Shown: positions 50,624-59,378, counted from the stretch's first letter. The stretch is 64,000 nt of DNA from Nocardiopsis sp. NRRL B-16309 (GCF_001279585.1 NZ_LGEC01000126.1:1-64000), one strand, 5' to 3'. Notes: a model not told the origin generated them from the letters alone. Numbers and translations: made by a program.

Positions 50624-51201
50624 GGCGGCGACAGTAGCGAATGAGTTAACACAGGCGCAACATGTCTCATTTACATAACGTCGGAATTGCGCCACTCACC
50701 CGACGGCCGCCGAAGGCGTCCGTGAACCGGTCGGCGGCACCCTCCCCAGTGAGATGAACCACAAGGCGCCCTTCCAGTTTCGGCGCGGAACACCGGACCA
50801 CACCACCGGCGCCACCCGCACAGCACGAAGGAGCGAAGCCCCAGGTCAACAACGTTGACCCGGGGCCCCGCCGATGTTGTCCACCCCCGCCGCCCGAACG
50901 CGCCACGCCGTTCGCCGCCGCCACGCGAACGGACACCGAACACGAATTCCGAATCCCATTCTACTGTGAGCCATCTTGCATTCCGGGCGTTTTTCGCCTT
51001 ATCTGGTCAACGGCTCGTTACACCCCACTTCGCGCCAGACTCCCCCACAGGCGACAATCTCGCCTATCGCGCCACCCCCGTGTCCGGACACGACAGACCA
51101 CACACATCCAGCACCGAACATCCGCCCTGCCCACGCGGAACACCGACCGGTCGCGGAGCGAGACAACGCCGTCTCCGCCGACGACGAAGGGAAAGCCCCC
51201 T
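50624..51201. other. 578-base gap between divergent nadE and symporter genes
   Basis: No gene with family support is seen. GGTCAAC-AAC-GTTGACC at 50844-50860 is a 17-base inverted repeat, extended by CCC...GGG outside, and is listed on its own. An AT-richer stretch at 50940-51010 (GAATTCCGAATCCCATTCTA) probably holds promoter elements. The leader of the symporter gene has a GCGGAG/CTCCGC hairpin near 51150-51180. Confidence 0.5.
50844..50860. promoter_or_regulatory. Inverted repeat, possible operator
   Basis: GGTCAACAACGTTGACC has 7-base arms around AAC. It lies about 220 bases before the nadE start and 340 before the symporter start. It looks like the site of a dimeric repressor. No regulator gene is next to it. 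Confidence 0.45.
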
Positions 51202-52665
51202 GTGGATGCCGTCAACGCGGGCATCGTCGCCTTCAGCGACGGGCTCTGGGCCTGGCTGCTCATTCCTGCCCTGATCATCCTGAGCACGTACTTCACGGTG
51301 CGCTCCGGCGCCGTGCAGTTCCGGATGATCCCCGACATGTTCAGAGCCATGCGAAGCGATCCGGGCCTGGCCCGCGACGGTGGCCGACCGATCTCGGCCT
51401 TCCAGGCCTTCGCCGTCTCCGCCGCCGCCCGCATCGGCACCGGCAACATCGCCGGTGTGGCCACGGCGATCGCCCTCGGCGGCCCCGGAGCCGTCTTCTG
51501 GATGTGGGCCATGGCGCTGCTCGTCGGTGCGGCGAGCTTCGTCGAGTCGACCCTCGCCCAGCTCTACAAGGTCGGAAGCAGGGAGGGATACCACGGCGGC
51601 CCCGCCTACTACATGGAGTACGGGCTCCGATCGCGCTGGATGGGCGTGCTCTTCGCCATCATCATCACCGTGACCTTCGGTTTCGTGTTCACGAGTGTGC
51701 AGAGCAACACGATCTCGTCCGCCGTGTCGACCTCGGTCTCCACCGTCTCCGGAGCCGAGAGCCCCGCGTGGATCGCCCCCGCGGTCGGCGTCGTGCTCGC
51801 GCTCGCCACCGGAGTCGTCATCTTCGGTGGCGCCCGGCGTATCGCCCGGGCCTCGGCCCTGATGGTGCCGTTCATGGCCGCGGTCTACCTGGCCATGGGG
51901 CTCGCCGTGGTCGCCCTGAACATCGACCAGATCCCCGCCGTGCTGACGGACATCGTCACCCACGCCTTCGGCCTGCGGGAGATCGCGGCCGGCGGACTCG
52001 GCACGGCCATCCTGCAGGGCATGCGCCGCGGCATGTTCTCCAACGAGGCCGGCCTGGGATCGGCCCCGAACGCCGCGGCGAGCGCCGCGGTCAGCCACCC
52101 CGTCAAGCAGGGCCTGGTGCAGACCCTGGGGGTCTACTTCGACACCCTCGTCGTCTGTTCGACCACCGCGTTCATCGTCCTGCTGTCCGATCCGACCTAC
52201 ACCGAGGAGGCCGGTCCGGTCCTGACACAGAACGCGCTGGAGGCCAACCTCGGTGCCTGGGCGCTGCACGTGCTGACGCTGATCATCCTGCTGGTGGCCT
52301 TCACGTCGGTGCTCGGCAACACCTTCTACGGGGCGGCCAACATCGCCTACCTGACGCCGAGCCCGCACGTGATGACCGTCTTCCGCCTGCTCGTGGTCGT
52401 GGTGGTCTTCCTCGGCGCGATCGGTTCCGGCGGCATGGTCTGGAGCCTGGCCGACACCACCATGGGCATCATGGCGCTGGTGAACCTCGCCGCGCTGGCT
52501 CTGCTGGCTCCGGTCGCGTGCCGTCTGCTCACCGACTTCGTCCAGCAGCGCGGACAGGGCCTGGACCCCTTCTTCACCAGGGACCGCATGCCCGATGTCA
52601 CGGGCGTGCGGTGCTGGACGGAGGAGGACCTGGCCCACCTGCGCCCGCCCGTGCGCAACGGCTGA
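51202..52665 (+). CDS. AGCS-family alanine/glycine:cation symporter
   Basis: Sodium- or proton-coupled amino-acid symporter of 487 residues with about 10-11 helices. Typical motifs: GTGNIAGVATAIALGGPGAVFWMW, EGYHGGPAYYMEYGL (family signature), GMRRGMFSNEAGLGSAP and NTFYGAANIAYL. It imports alanine or glycine across the membrane. GTG 51202 has GAAGGGAAA about 8 bases upstream. It stands alone, followed by a strong hairpin. Confidence 0.93.
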   Translation: MDAVNAGIVAFSDGLWAWLLIPALIILSTYFTVRSGAVQFRMIPDMFRAMRSDPGLARDGGRPISAFQAFAVSAAARIGTGNIAGVATAIALGGPGAVFWMWAMALLVGAASFVESTLAQLYKVGSREGYHGGPAYYMEYGLRSRWMGVLFAIIITVTFGFVFTSVQSNTISSAVSTSVSTVSGAESPAWIAPAVGVVLALATGVVIFGGARRIARASALMVPFMAAVYLAMGLAVVALNIDQIPAVLTDIVTHAFGLREIAAGGLGTAILQGMRRGMFSNEAGLGSAPNAAASAAVSHPVKQGLVQTLGVYFDTLVVCSTTAFIVLLSDPTYTEEAGPVLTQNALEANLGAWALHVLTLIILLVAFTSVLGNTFYGAANIAYLTPSPHVMTVFRLLVVVVVFLGAIGSGGMVWSLADTTMGIMALVNLAALALLAPVACRLLTDFVQQRGQGLDPFFTRDRMPDVTGVRCWTEEDLAHLRPPVRNG

Positions 52666-52678
52666 GCACCGCCTCCCG

Positions 52679-52725
52679 GCCGGTACCGCCGCCCGCCGCC
52701 CACAGCGGCGGACGGCGGTACCGGC
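52679..52725 (+). terminator. Long GC hairpin after the symporter gene
   Basis: A 19-base arm starting GCCGGTACCGCCG pairs with 52707-52725 with one mismatch across a 9-base loop, starting 13 bases after the stop. No U-tract. A partial repeat of GGCGGTACCGGCGG follows at 52737-52751. Confidence 0.7.
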
Positions 52726-52934
52726 GGTCCCACCACGGCGGTACCGGCGGGCCCCACCACGAGGGCCCTGAGGAAAGGTCCCCCGCTCGGGCGCCGCCCA
52801 CCGCGGGCCGGTCGCCACAGCGCCGAGGGCCCGCCGCCGTCCCTCCAGGGGCGGCCGGAGCCCGTGCGGCCGCGTGGCCCGCGAGCGGTGGGTGCGGGTG
52901 CTCTCGGGTCGTCCACAGGGGGGTGGGCACGCTC

Positions 52935-53549
52935 ATGGGTGTGGGGCACACTGACGGGGTGCCCGCACCCGCCCCCCTCCGGTTGCCACGCGCCTCGGTC
53001 TTCGCCGGGGTGTGCGTCGGTGTCTCCGCGAGCGGCCACGCGCTCTCCTCCGGGCACGGTGTGGCCCCGGCCGGTCTCGTGGCGGGCTTCGCCCTCGTGC
53101 TGGCCGCCGCCCACGGGCTCGCCCAGCGCGAACGCGGCCTGGGCGCCGTCACCGCGCTCATGCTGTGGTGCCAGCTGGCGCTGCACGTCCTGTTCTCCGT
53201 CACGGGCCCGGCGGCCGCGGTGACCGGCTCGCACGCCGCCGGGCACGAGGCCGCCGGCCCGGTCGGCGGCCTCGGCGGAGCCGGTCTGGGGCCGGGCATG
53301 CTCCTGGCCCACGCGGCGGCCGGCCTGGCGTGCGCGTGGTGGCTGCGCCAGGGCGAGCGCGGTGCCTTCGACCTCCTCGGACTGCTCCGCGGCCTGTTCC
53401 GGCGGCTCTTCGCCCGGCCGTCCCCGACACCGCCCCGGCCACGGCCGGTCGTCCCTTCGCGAGCACCGGTCCGCCCCGTCTTCGGCGGAGTGCTCTTCCT
53501 GCGCCACGTGCGCGTCCTGCGCGGTCCACCCGCGCCCTTCCCGATCTGA
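52935..53549 (+). CDS. Hypothetical membrane protein next to PepSY gene
   Basis: Protein of about 204 residues (or 196 from GTG 52959). About four hydrophobic segments, with ASVFAGVCVGVSASGHALSSG at the start, LVAGFALVLAAAHGLA, and LMLWCQLALHVLFSV. Several histidines and a cysteine lie at helix ends (GHAL, AHGLA, ALHV, GHEA). The C-terminal 50 residues are Arg/Pro-rich and cytoplasmic. I do not recognise the family with certainty. Such proteins sit beside PepSY and copper-handling genes in actinomycetes, and the PepSY gene starts 119 bases later on the same strand. Confidence 0.6.
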   Translation: MGVGHTDGVPAPAPLRLPRASVFAGVCVGVSASGHALSSGHGVAPAGLVAGFALVLAAAHGLAQRERGLGAVTALMLWCQLALHVLFSVTGPAAAVTGSHAAGHEAAGPVGGLGGAGLGPGMLLAHAAAGLACAWWLRQGERGAFDLLGLLRGLFRRLFARPSPTPPRPRPVVPSRAPVRPVFGGVLFLRHVRVLRGPPAPFPI

Positions 53550-53668
53550 GACACCACCACCCGGCCGGGCCGTGCGCCCGGCCCCGCGTCGGCGTACCCG
53601 CCGACGCGTCCCCACCCGTGCCGGCGGCCCGCGCGCCGCTCGGTGTCCTGTCCAGGAAGAACGCACCC

Positions 53669-55150
53669 GTGAGTACAAGAACCCCCGAACACCCCGAACC
53701 GCCCGCCGCCGGCGCCCGGCCGGACGAGGCGATGCCCGAGGCCGCGACCCCCCAGCCCGGAGCCAGCCCCACCTGGTCCGCGCTGCGCCGCCTGCTCCTG
53801 CGCCTGCACTTCTACGCGGGGATCCTCGTCGCCCCGTTCGTGGTCGTCGCCGCCCTGACCGGGCTGGTGTACGTCTACACACCGCAGCTGGAACAGCTCC
53901 TCTACGCCGAGCAGCTGCGCGTCGAACCCGCGGACGGCGCCGTCTCCCTGGAGCGGCAGGCCGCCGCCGCGGCCGAGGCCCACCCCGAGGCGGAGCTGAG
54001 CGCCGTCCGGCCGGCCACGGCACCCGACGAGAGCACCCGCGTGCTCATGCACGCCGACGGCCTGCCCGACGGCCACCTGCTCGCGGTGTTCGTCGACCCC
54101 CACGACGCCGCGGTCCTGGGCGACCTGACCAGCTACGGCAGTTCCGGCTCCCTGCCCGTGCGGTCGTGGCTGGCCGAGTTCCACCGCAGCCTCCACCTGG
54201 GCGACACCGGCCGTCTGTACAGCGAGCTGGCCGCGAGCTGGCTGTGGGTCGTCGCCCTCGGCGGCGTGGTCCTGTGGACCACCCGGCGGCGGCGCGAGCG
54301 CCGACTGCGCCGGACCCTGCTCCCGGACACCTCCGCCACCGGGCGGGCGCGCACCCTGTCCTGGCACGGTTCCGTCGGCGTCTGGGCCCTCGCCGGGCTG
54401 GCGCTCATCACCGCGACCGGTCTGACCTGGTCGCAGTACGCGGGCGGCAACATCTCGCAGATCCGCGAGGCCTTCCACTGGCAGACTCCCGCCATGTCCG
54501 CGGCGGCCGACACCGAGCACGCCGCCCACGAGGACCACTCCGAGCACGGCGGCCACGAGGACCACGGCGCGTCCGCCACCGACCTCGACGGCGCACTGGC
54601 CGCCGCGCGCTCGGCCGGACTCGACGGGCCGGTCGAGATCGGCGTCCCCATCGCGGAGGGCGCGCCCTACACGGTGAAGGAGACCGTGCGCAGCTGGCCG
54701 GTCCAGCAGGACCAGGTGGCGGTGGACGCCACCGACGGCACGGTCGTGGAGGAACTGCGCTTCGACGACTTCCCGCTCATGGCCAAGCTCACCAACTGGG
54801 GCATCGGCTTCCACATGGGGGTGCTGTTCGGCCTCCCCAACCAGCTGCTCCTGACCGCCCTGGCCCTGTCCGTGCTGGCCATGGTGTTCTGGGGCTACCG
54901 GATGTGGTGGCAGCGCCGCCCGGCCCGGGGCGGCGCCCTCGCGCTGGGCCGCCCGGTCCCGCGGGGTGCCGGACGCGCCCTGCCCTGGTGGTGCCTGGTC
55001 CTGGTGGCCGTGTGCGCGGTGGGGGTCGGCGTCCTGGTCCCGGTGCTGGGGGTGTCGCTGCTGTGCTTCCTCGCCGTGGACGCGGCCATCGGGCTCCTCC
55101 GCCGTCGGCGCGATCGGCCGCGCGCCTCCGTTGCACCGCCGTCGGCCTGA
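53669..55150 (+). CDS. PepSY-domain membrane protein (PiuB-like) with His-rich loop
   Basis: Integral membrane protein of about 493 residues, PepSY_TM family. The first helix is LHFYAGILVAPFVVVAALTG with its conserved histidine. External PepSY domains follow (QAAAAAEAHPEAELSAVRPA and VDPHDAAVLGD), then EFHRSLHLGD, more helices and a second PepSY near 355-400. Between helices at about 285-305 lies HAAHEDHSEHGGHEDHG, a loop with seven histidines. PiuB-like proteins are linked to iron or copper handling. GTG 53669 has AGGAAG about 11 bases upstream. A second external histidine cluster would fit metal binding, but cargo and mechanism are unknown. Confidence 0.82.
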   Translation: MSTRTPEHPEPPAAGARPDEAMPEAATPQPGASPTWSALRRLLLRLHFYAGILVAPFVVVAALTGLVYVYTPQLEQLLYAEQLRVEPADGAVSLERQAAAAAEAHPEAELSAVRPATAPDESTRVLMHADGLPDGHLLAVFVDPHDAAVLGDLTSYGSSGSLPVRSWLAEFHRSLHLGDTGRLYSELAASWLWVVALGGVVLWTTRRRRERRLRRTLLPDTSATGRARTLSWHGSVGVWALAGLALITATGLTWSQYAGGNISQIREAFHWQTPAMSAAADTEHAAHEDHSEHGGHEDHGASATDLDGALAAARSAGLDGPVEIGVPIAEGAPYTVKETVRSWPVQQDQVAVDATDGTVVEELRFDDFPLMAKLTNWGIGFHMGVLFGLPNQLLLTALALSVLAMVFWGYRMWWQRRPARGGALALGRPVPRGAGRALPWWCLVLVAVCAVGVGVLVPVLGVSLLCFLAVDAAIGLLRRRRDRPRASVAPPSA

Positions 55151-55184
55151 TCCTCCGGCCCCGAGCTGCGAAGATGAAGGAAGC

Positions 55185-55201
55185 CTCATCCTCGTTTCAT
55201 C
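55185..55201 (+). promoter_or_regulatory. Phased 11-bp direct repeats, predicted OmpR-type site 1
   Basis: CTCATCCTCGTTTCATC contains CTCAT at 55185 and TTCAT at 55196, 11 bases apart, the spacing used by OmpR/PhoB-family regulators. The repeat starts 51 bases before the poly-Asp gene ATG. The same motif and spacing recur before the DUF4956 gene, which flanks the two-component system on the other side. Confidence 0.6.
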
Positions 55202-55235
55202 TGCGCGCCGACGGCGTGCGGCAGGCTCGGCGAGT

Positions 55236-55610
55236 ATGAGATCACCCTTCCTGCCGCTGCTCGCGGTGGCCGTCACGGCCCTCGTGGCCGTGGCGGCGCT
55301 GGCGTGGTGGCTGGCCCCGTCGGAGTCCGTGTCCAGCCTTCCGGAGGAGGTCGTGGTGGGTGAGTCGTCCGGGGAGGAGCGGTCCGGCCCGGGCGACCCC
55401 CGTCCGCCCTCTCCCGGAGGTCCGGGCGGTGGCGTCGTGCCCGTGCCGCCCCCGGTCACCGACGGCACGGAGCCGTCCGGCGCCACCGACCGGCCGACCG
55501 GTTCCGGCCCGGACGCGACCGGTCCGCCCGCTCCCGTGTGCGACGACGATGACGACGACGATGACGACGAGGATGACGACGACTGCGGAGCGGACGACGA
55601 TGACGACTGA
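55236..55610 (+). CDS. Small secreted protein with poly-Asp tail
   Basis: Protein of 124 residues. An N-terminal hydrophobic helix (about 5-27, PLLAVAVTALVAVAALAWWL) is a signal anchor or signal peptide. A Pro/Gly/Glu-rich spacer follows. The last 23 residues contain two runs of aspartate (nine D and four D, then five D) split by two cysteines: CDDDDDDDDDEDDDDCG. Such tails bind calcium or other cations. It precedes the sensor kinase, whose ATG lies inside its last codons, so translation is coupled. No family is recognised. A role as an extracellular cation-binding or sensing part of the two-component system is inference. Confidence 0.7.
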   Translation: MRSPFLPLLAVAVTALVAVAALAWWLAPSESVSSLPEEVVVGESSGEERSGPGDPRPPSPGGPGGGVVPVPPPVTDGTEPSGATDRPTGSGPDATGPPAPVCDDDDDDDDDEDDDDCGADDDDD

Positions 55611-57138
55611 GTCCGCGCCCGGCACCGACGCGAGCGACACGGCGCTCTTTCCCACCATGGTCCTGCGCGGGCCCCTGCCCGAACCGCGCCAGCGGCGCCG
55701 GATCCCGGCCCGGCTGCTCATCACGGCCTGGGTGGTGCTGCTCATGGCCGCCGTCCTGGCCCTGGTCACCGTCATCACCTGGCGCGCGGTCGACGCGAAG
55801 GTCGGCGAACGCGTCGACCGCGCCCTGAACCAGGAGATCGGCGAGTTCCAGGAGTTCGCCCAGGCCGGCACCGACCCCGAATCCGGTGCGCCCTTCACCG
55901 ACGTCCCGACCCTGCTCAGCGCCTATCTGGCCCACCAGTACCCCGACGACTCCGAGATCCTCTTCGGCTGGGTGGGCGACGCGCCCGGGTCCGCCCACGG
56001 TACGGGCGGACCACCCGCCGACGGGGACGGGCGGATCCGGCAGGGACAGGAACCGCCCTTCGACCTGTCCGCCGAGCCGGACATGGTCGCCGAGATCCTC
56101 GGCGCCCCCGACGCCCGCGGCCGGACACAGACCCCCGCGGGGACCGTGGAGTGGCAACGGATCCGCGTCGTGCTCCCGGACGAGGGCGCCGACGGCTGGT
56201 TCGTCATCGGCTACTTCACCCAGGAAGACCGGGAGGTCGTCGCGTCCACCACGGGCACGGTCGCCCTGGTCAGCGCGGTCGGGCTGCTCGCCGCGGCGAC
56301 CGCCGCGTGGTGGGTGGCGGGCCGGGTCCTGGCCCCCGTGCGCCTGGTCCGCCAGGCCGCCGCGCACATCACCGAGGAGGACCTCACCCGGCGCATCGCC
56401 GTGTCCGGGCGCGACGACATCGCGGCGCTCGCCGAACAGTTCAACAGCATGCTGGACCGGTTGGAGGGCGCGTTCACCGAGCAGCGCAGATTCGTCGACG
56501 ACGCCGGCCACGAGCTGCGGACCCCCATCACGATCGTGCGCGGCCACCTGGAGCTGATGGGCGACGGGCCCGACGAGCGCCGCGAGGTCGTCCGCCTGGT
56601 CACCGACGAACTCGACCGCATGGGCCGGATCGTGGAGGACCTGCTCCTGCTCGCCAAGGCCCAGCAGCCCGACTTCGTGCGCGCGGCACCGGTCTCCCTC
56701 GCGGAGCTGACCAGCGACATCGACGCCAACGTGCGCAGGCTCGGCGACCGCGACTGGCGGCTGGAGTCGGTCGCGGAGGGCCACGGCGACCTCGACGCCC
56801 AGCGGGTGGCCCAGGCCGTCGTCCAGCTCGCCGCGAACGCGGTACGCCACACCGAGCCGGGGTCGGCCGTGCGGATCGGCTCCGCGCTCGACCGTGACCA
56901 CGTCCTGTTCTGGGTCGCCGACCAGGGCCCGGGGATCCCCGCCGAGGAGCACGGCCGGATCTTCGAGCGCTTCTCCCGGGGCGGCGGCTCGGCCCGCGGC
57001 GACCGGGGCGCCGGCCTGGGACTGGCGATCGTCCGCGCCATCGCCGAGGCCCACCAGGGGCGCGTCGACCTGCGCTCCGCACCCGGCGCCGGATCCACCT
57101 TCACCCTGGTCATCCCCCGCCGGAAGGAGCTCGCGTGA
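55600..57138 (+). CDS. Sensor histidine kinase of the OmpR-linked type
   Basis: Membrane sensor kinase of 512 residues. TM1 about 38-60, an extracellular domain about 61-218, TM2 about 219-240, HAMP about 240-293. The dimerisation box is DDAGHELRTPITIVRGH with phospho-histidine H304. The catalytic domain has N-box LAANAVRHT, G1 VADQGPGIP, F-box FERFSRGG and G2 GAGLGLAI. The cytoplasmic N tail is about 37 residues. ATG 55600 lies in the poly-Asp region of the preceding gene, 11 bases before its stop. The signal is unknown; the acidic neighbour suggests cations. Confidence 0.92.
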   Translation: MTTESAPGTDASDTALFPTMVLRGPLPEPRQRRRIPARLLITAWVVLLMAAVLALVTVITWRAVDAKVGERVDRALNQEIGEFQEFAQAGTDPESGAPFTDVPTLLSAYLAHQYPDDSEILFGWVGDAPGSAHGTGGPPADGDGRIRQGQEPPFDLSAEPDMVAEILGAPDARGRTQTPAGTVEWQRIRVVLPDEGADGWFVIGYFTQEDREVVASTTGTVALVSAVGLLAAATAAWWVAGRVLAPVRLVRQAAAHITEEDLTRRIAVSGRDDIAALAEQFNSMLDRLEGAFTEQRRFVDDAGHELRTPITIVRGHLELMGDGPDERREVVRLVTDELDRMGRIVEDLLLLAKAQQPDFVRAAPVSLAELTSDIDANVRRLGDRDWRLESVAEGHGDLDAQRVAQAVVQLAANAVRHTEPGSAVRIGSALDRDHVLFWVADQGPGIPAEEHGRIFERFSRGGGSARGDRGAGLGLAIVRAIAEAHQGRVDLRSAPGAGSTFTLVIPRRKELA

Positions 57139-57794
57139 GCCGTGTCCTGATCGTCGAGGACGAGGAGAGGATCGCCTCCTTCGTCCGCAAGGGGCTGACC
57201 GCCAGCGGCTTCACCGCGACGGTCGTCGGTACCGGGAGCGAGGCCGTCGACTACGCGGTCACCGGGGGGTTCGACCTCATGCTCCTGGACCTGGGGCTGC
57301 CCGACACCGACGGCTTCGACGTCCTGCGCCGTGTGCGTGCGCTGGGGGTGGACATCCCCGTGGTGATCCTCACCGCCCGCGACGGCGTGCGCGACACGGT
57401 CACCGGACTGGAGACCGGCGCCGACGACTACGTCACCAAACCGTTCCGCTTCGAGGAACTGCTGGCCCGGGTCCGGCTCCGGATGCGGACCGAGCGGCCC
57501 GGCGCCCTGACCGTGCTGGAGGCGGGCGGGCTCTCCCTGGACCTGCGCACCCGCCGGGTGGCGGTGGACGGGACCGCGACGGACCTGACGGCACGCGAGT
57601 TCGCCCTGCTGGAACTGCTGATGCGGCACCCGGGCCAGGTGCTCACCCGGCAACAGATGCTGTCGCACGTGTGGGGCTACGACCACGACCCCGGGTCGAA
57701 CGTGGTGGACGTCTTCGTCCGGACGCTGCGGCGCAAGGTGGGCCAGGAGCGCATCACGACGGTGCGGGGCATGGGGTACCGGCTCGACGGCTGA
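57135..57794 (+). CDS. OmpR-family response regulator
   Basis: Response regulator of 219 residues. Receiver domain about 1-115: acidic E8-D9, phospho-acceptor D52 in LMLLDLGLPDTDG, T80 and K102 (YVTKPF). A winged-helix DNA-binding domain covers about 125-219 (LTAREFALLELLMRHPGQVL, VDVFVRTLRRKV, RGMGYRL). GTG 57135 overlaps the kinase stop (GTGA). It pairs with the kinase upstream. Phased 11-base CTCAT repeats before the poly-Asp gene and after this gene, before DUF4956, are its likely targets. Confidence 0.94.
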   Translation: MSRVLIVEDEERIASFVRKGLTASGFTATVVGTGSEAVDYAVTGGFDLMLLDLGLPDTDGFDVLRRVRALGVDIPVVILTARDGVRDTVTGLETGADDYVTKPFRFEELLARVRLRMRTERPGALTVLEAGGLSLDLRTRRVAVDGTATDLTAREFALLELLMRHPGQVLTRQQMLSHVWGYDHDPGSNVVDVFVRTLRRKVGQERITTVRGMGYRLDG

Positions 57795-57812
57795 GCCGAA
57801 GATGAGGGTCTC

Positions 57813-57839
57813 CTCATGCCGGGCTCATGGACTCCTCAC
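57813..57839 (+). promoter_or_regulatory. Phased 11-bp direct repeats, predicted OmpR-type site 2
   Basis: CTCAT at 57813, CTCAT at 57824 and CTCAC at 57835 are each 11 bases apart, three half-sites in phase. The first repeat lies 50 bases before ATG 57863, nearly the same geometry as site 1 before the poly-Asp gene (51 bases). An ATG at 57827 falls inside the repeats, which argues against it as the start. Confidence 0.62.
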
Positions 57840-57853
57840 CGCCGGTCACCACG

Positions 57854-58477
57854 ATGGCCACCATGATCTGGTTCGCACTGGCGGTCGACCTGGCCGCGAT
57901 CACGCTCTTGTCCTACGCCCTCTACTTCCGCCGCCACGGACGGCGCGACCTCCTTCTCGCCTACGCGGCCCTCAACACGGGCCTGTTCGCCGTGGTGGCC
58001 ATGCTGACGAACCAGGAGGTCGGGATGGCGGTCGGTTTCGGACTCTTCGGCGTTCTGTCGATCCTGCGGCTGCGGTCCGACCTGATCAGCCAGGGCGAGA
58101 TCGGCTACTACTTCACCGCCATCGCGCTCGGCCTGGTCAACGCCGTCGCGGCGTCGGCGCCCTGGGTCCTGCTGGGCCTCAACGCGCTGTTGCTCGCCGT
58201 CATGTACACGGCCGACCATCCGCGCCTGCTCTCCGGCCACCGGCGGCGGATCCTCACCCTCGACGTCGTCCACGAGGACCCGGTGGCGCTGCGGCAGGAC
58301 CTGGAGGCACGCCTGCGCGGGCGTGTGAGGCGGGTGGACGTCACGGAGGTGGACTACGTCCGCGACCTGATGGTGGTCGACGTCCGGTACCGCGCGGCCG
58401 GGGAGACGGGAGACGGCTTCCCCACGCGTCGGGCCGCGCGGTTCCCGGTCCCGGCCCGGCCCGGAGGGCGCGGGTGA
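57854..58477 (+). CDS. DUF4956 membrane protein
   Basis: Membrane protein of about 207 residues. Four hydrophobic helices, with the conserved LRLRSDLISQGEIGYYFTAI core at about 65-85, are typical of the DUF4956 family. The C-terminal cytoplasmic part is about 75 residues. Starts at 57854 and 57863 are both possible; 57863 matches the promoter geometry of the poly-Asp gene. DUF4956 proteins are usually paired with VTC-domain proteins, as here, and are thought to act with them in polyphosphate or cell-surface functions. The stop overlaps the VTC gene (GTGA). Expression is predicted to depend on the two-component system upstream. Confidence 0.82.
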   Translation: MATMIWFALAVDLAAITLLSYALYFRRHGRRDLLLAYAALNTGLFAVVAMLTNQEVGMAVGFGLFGVLSILRLRSDLISQGEIGYYFTAIALGLVNAVAASAPWVLLGLNALLLAVMYTADHPRLLSGHRRRILTLDVVHEDPVALRQDLEARLRGRVRRVDVTEVDYVRDLMVVDVRYRAAGETGDGFPTRRAARFPVPARPGGRG

Positions 58478-59265
58478 ACCCGCTGGCGGCGGCCCTGGAC
58501 GGTCTGCGTCCGATGCCGCTGGCGGAGGTGGACGCCCGTGCCGCCCTGCTCTCCCGCACCTGCCGCAAGTACCTCGTGCCCCTCGGCCTGCTGCCGACGC
58601 TCTTCGCCGGCGCCGGCGGGCGCAGCGGGGTGCTCGCCATCGGCGGGCGGCGCGTGTTCCGGTACTCCTCCACCTACCTGGACACGCCTGGCCTGGCCAC
58701 GTTCCACGACCACCGGCGGGGTCGGCGGCTGCGGTTCAAGGCCCGGGTGCGCGCCTACGTGGACACCGGGACACGCGTGTTCGAGGTCAAGCTCGAAGGG
58801 GCGCGCGGTGTCACCGAGAAGGTACGGATGGCCTACGACGGGCCGGCCGACCGCCTCACCCCGCGCACGAGGGCGTTCGTGGACGACGCGGTGGGCGCCT
58901 ACGGGATGGATCCCCCGGACCTGCTGACGGCCAGCGCGGTCACCGACTACCGCAGGTGCACGGTCGTGGCGTTCTCCGGCGCGGAGCGGGTGACCGTCGA
59001 CACCGGCCTGGTCGGCTACCGCGACGGCCGGTGCGTGCGGATGCGCCCGGGCCTGGCGCTGGTGGAGGTCAAGACGCGGGGCGGGCTCACCCCGACCGAG
59101 CGCCGCCTGCACGAGCACGGCCACCGGGCGGTCGGCTTCAGCAAGTACGGCGCTGTGCTCGCCGCGCTGGAGCCGGGACTGCGGGGCCACCGGTGGCACC
59201 GGGCCATGCGCGCCTGCCTGGGGGAGCCCGCCGAGGTCCGATGCGGCGAGGGCCCGTGGGCCTGA
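58474..59265 (+). CDS. VTC-domain protein (polyphosphate-polymerase-like)
   Basis: Cytoplasmic protein of 263 residues with a VTC tunnel-fold domain. The basic residues that line such a tunnel are visible: RKYLVP, YSSTYLDT, RLRFKARVRAY, VFEVKLEG, ALVEVKT and FSKYG. Yeast Vtc4 uses this fold to make polyphosphate from ATP; bacterial members are mostly untested. GTG 58474 overlaps the DUF4956 stop, so the two are coupled. In other genomes a CotH protein is often a third partner; none is coded here. Confidence 0.85.
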   Translation: MNPLAAALDGLRPMPLAEVDARAALLSRTCRKYLVPLGLLPTLFAGAGGRSGVLAIGGRRVFRYSSTYLDTPGLATFHDHRRGRRLRFKARVRAYVDTGTRVFEVKLEGARGVTEKVRMAYDGPADRLTPRTRAFVDDAVGAYGMDPPDLLTASAVTDYRRCTVVAFSGAERVTVDTGLVGYRDGRCVRMRPGLALVEVKTRGGLTPTERRLHEHGHRAVGFSKYGAVLAALEPGLRGHRWHRAMRACLGEPAEVRCGEGPWA

Positions 59266-59293
59266 GCCCGGGCCGGGGCCGGAACGCCGCCGC

Positions 59294-59317
59294 GCGGCCG
59301 GGCGGCCGGGCGGCCGG
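59294..59317. repeat. 8-bp tandem repeat, 3 copies
   Basis: GCGGCCGG occurs three times without a break in the 113-base gap after the VTC gene, then decays. It is a short low-complexity array with no coding role seen. Confidence 0.8.
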
Positions 59318-59378
59318 GCGGACCGCCGGGAGCGTCACCGCGGTCGGCCGGGCACCCGTCACGGTCTAGGATCCGGAC

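Noticed and set aside
51100..51201. A glycine riboswitch before the AGCS symporter
   Set aside because: Such leaders occur before some symporter genes, but the conserved glycine-aptamer core is not present; only a GCGGAG/CTCCGC hairpin is seen.
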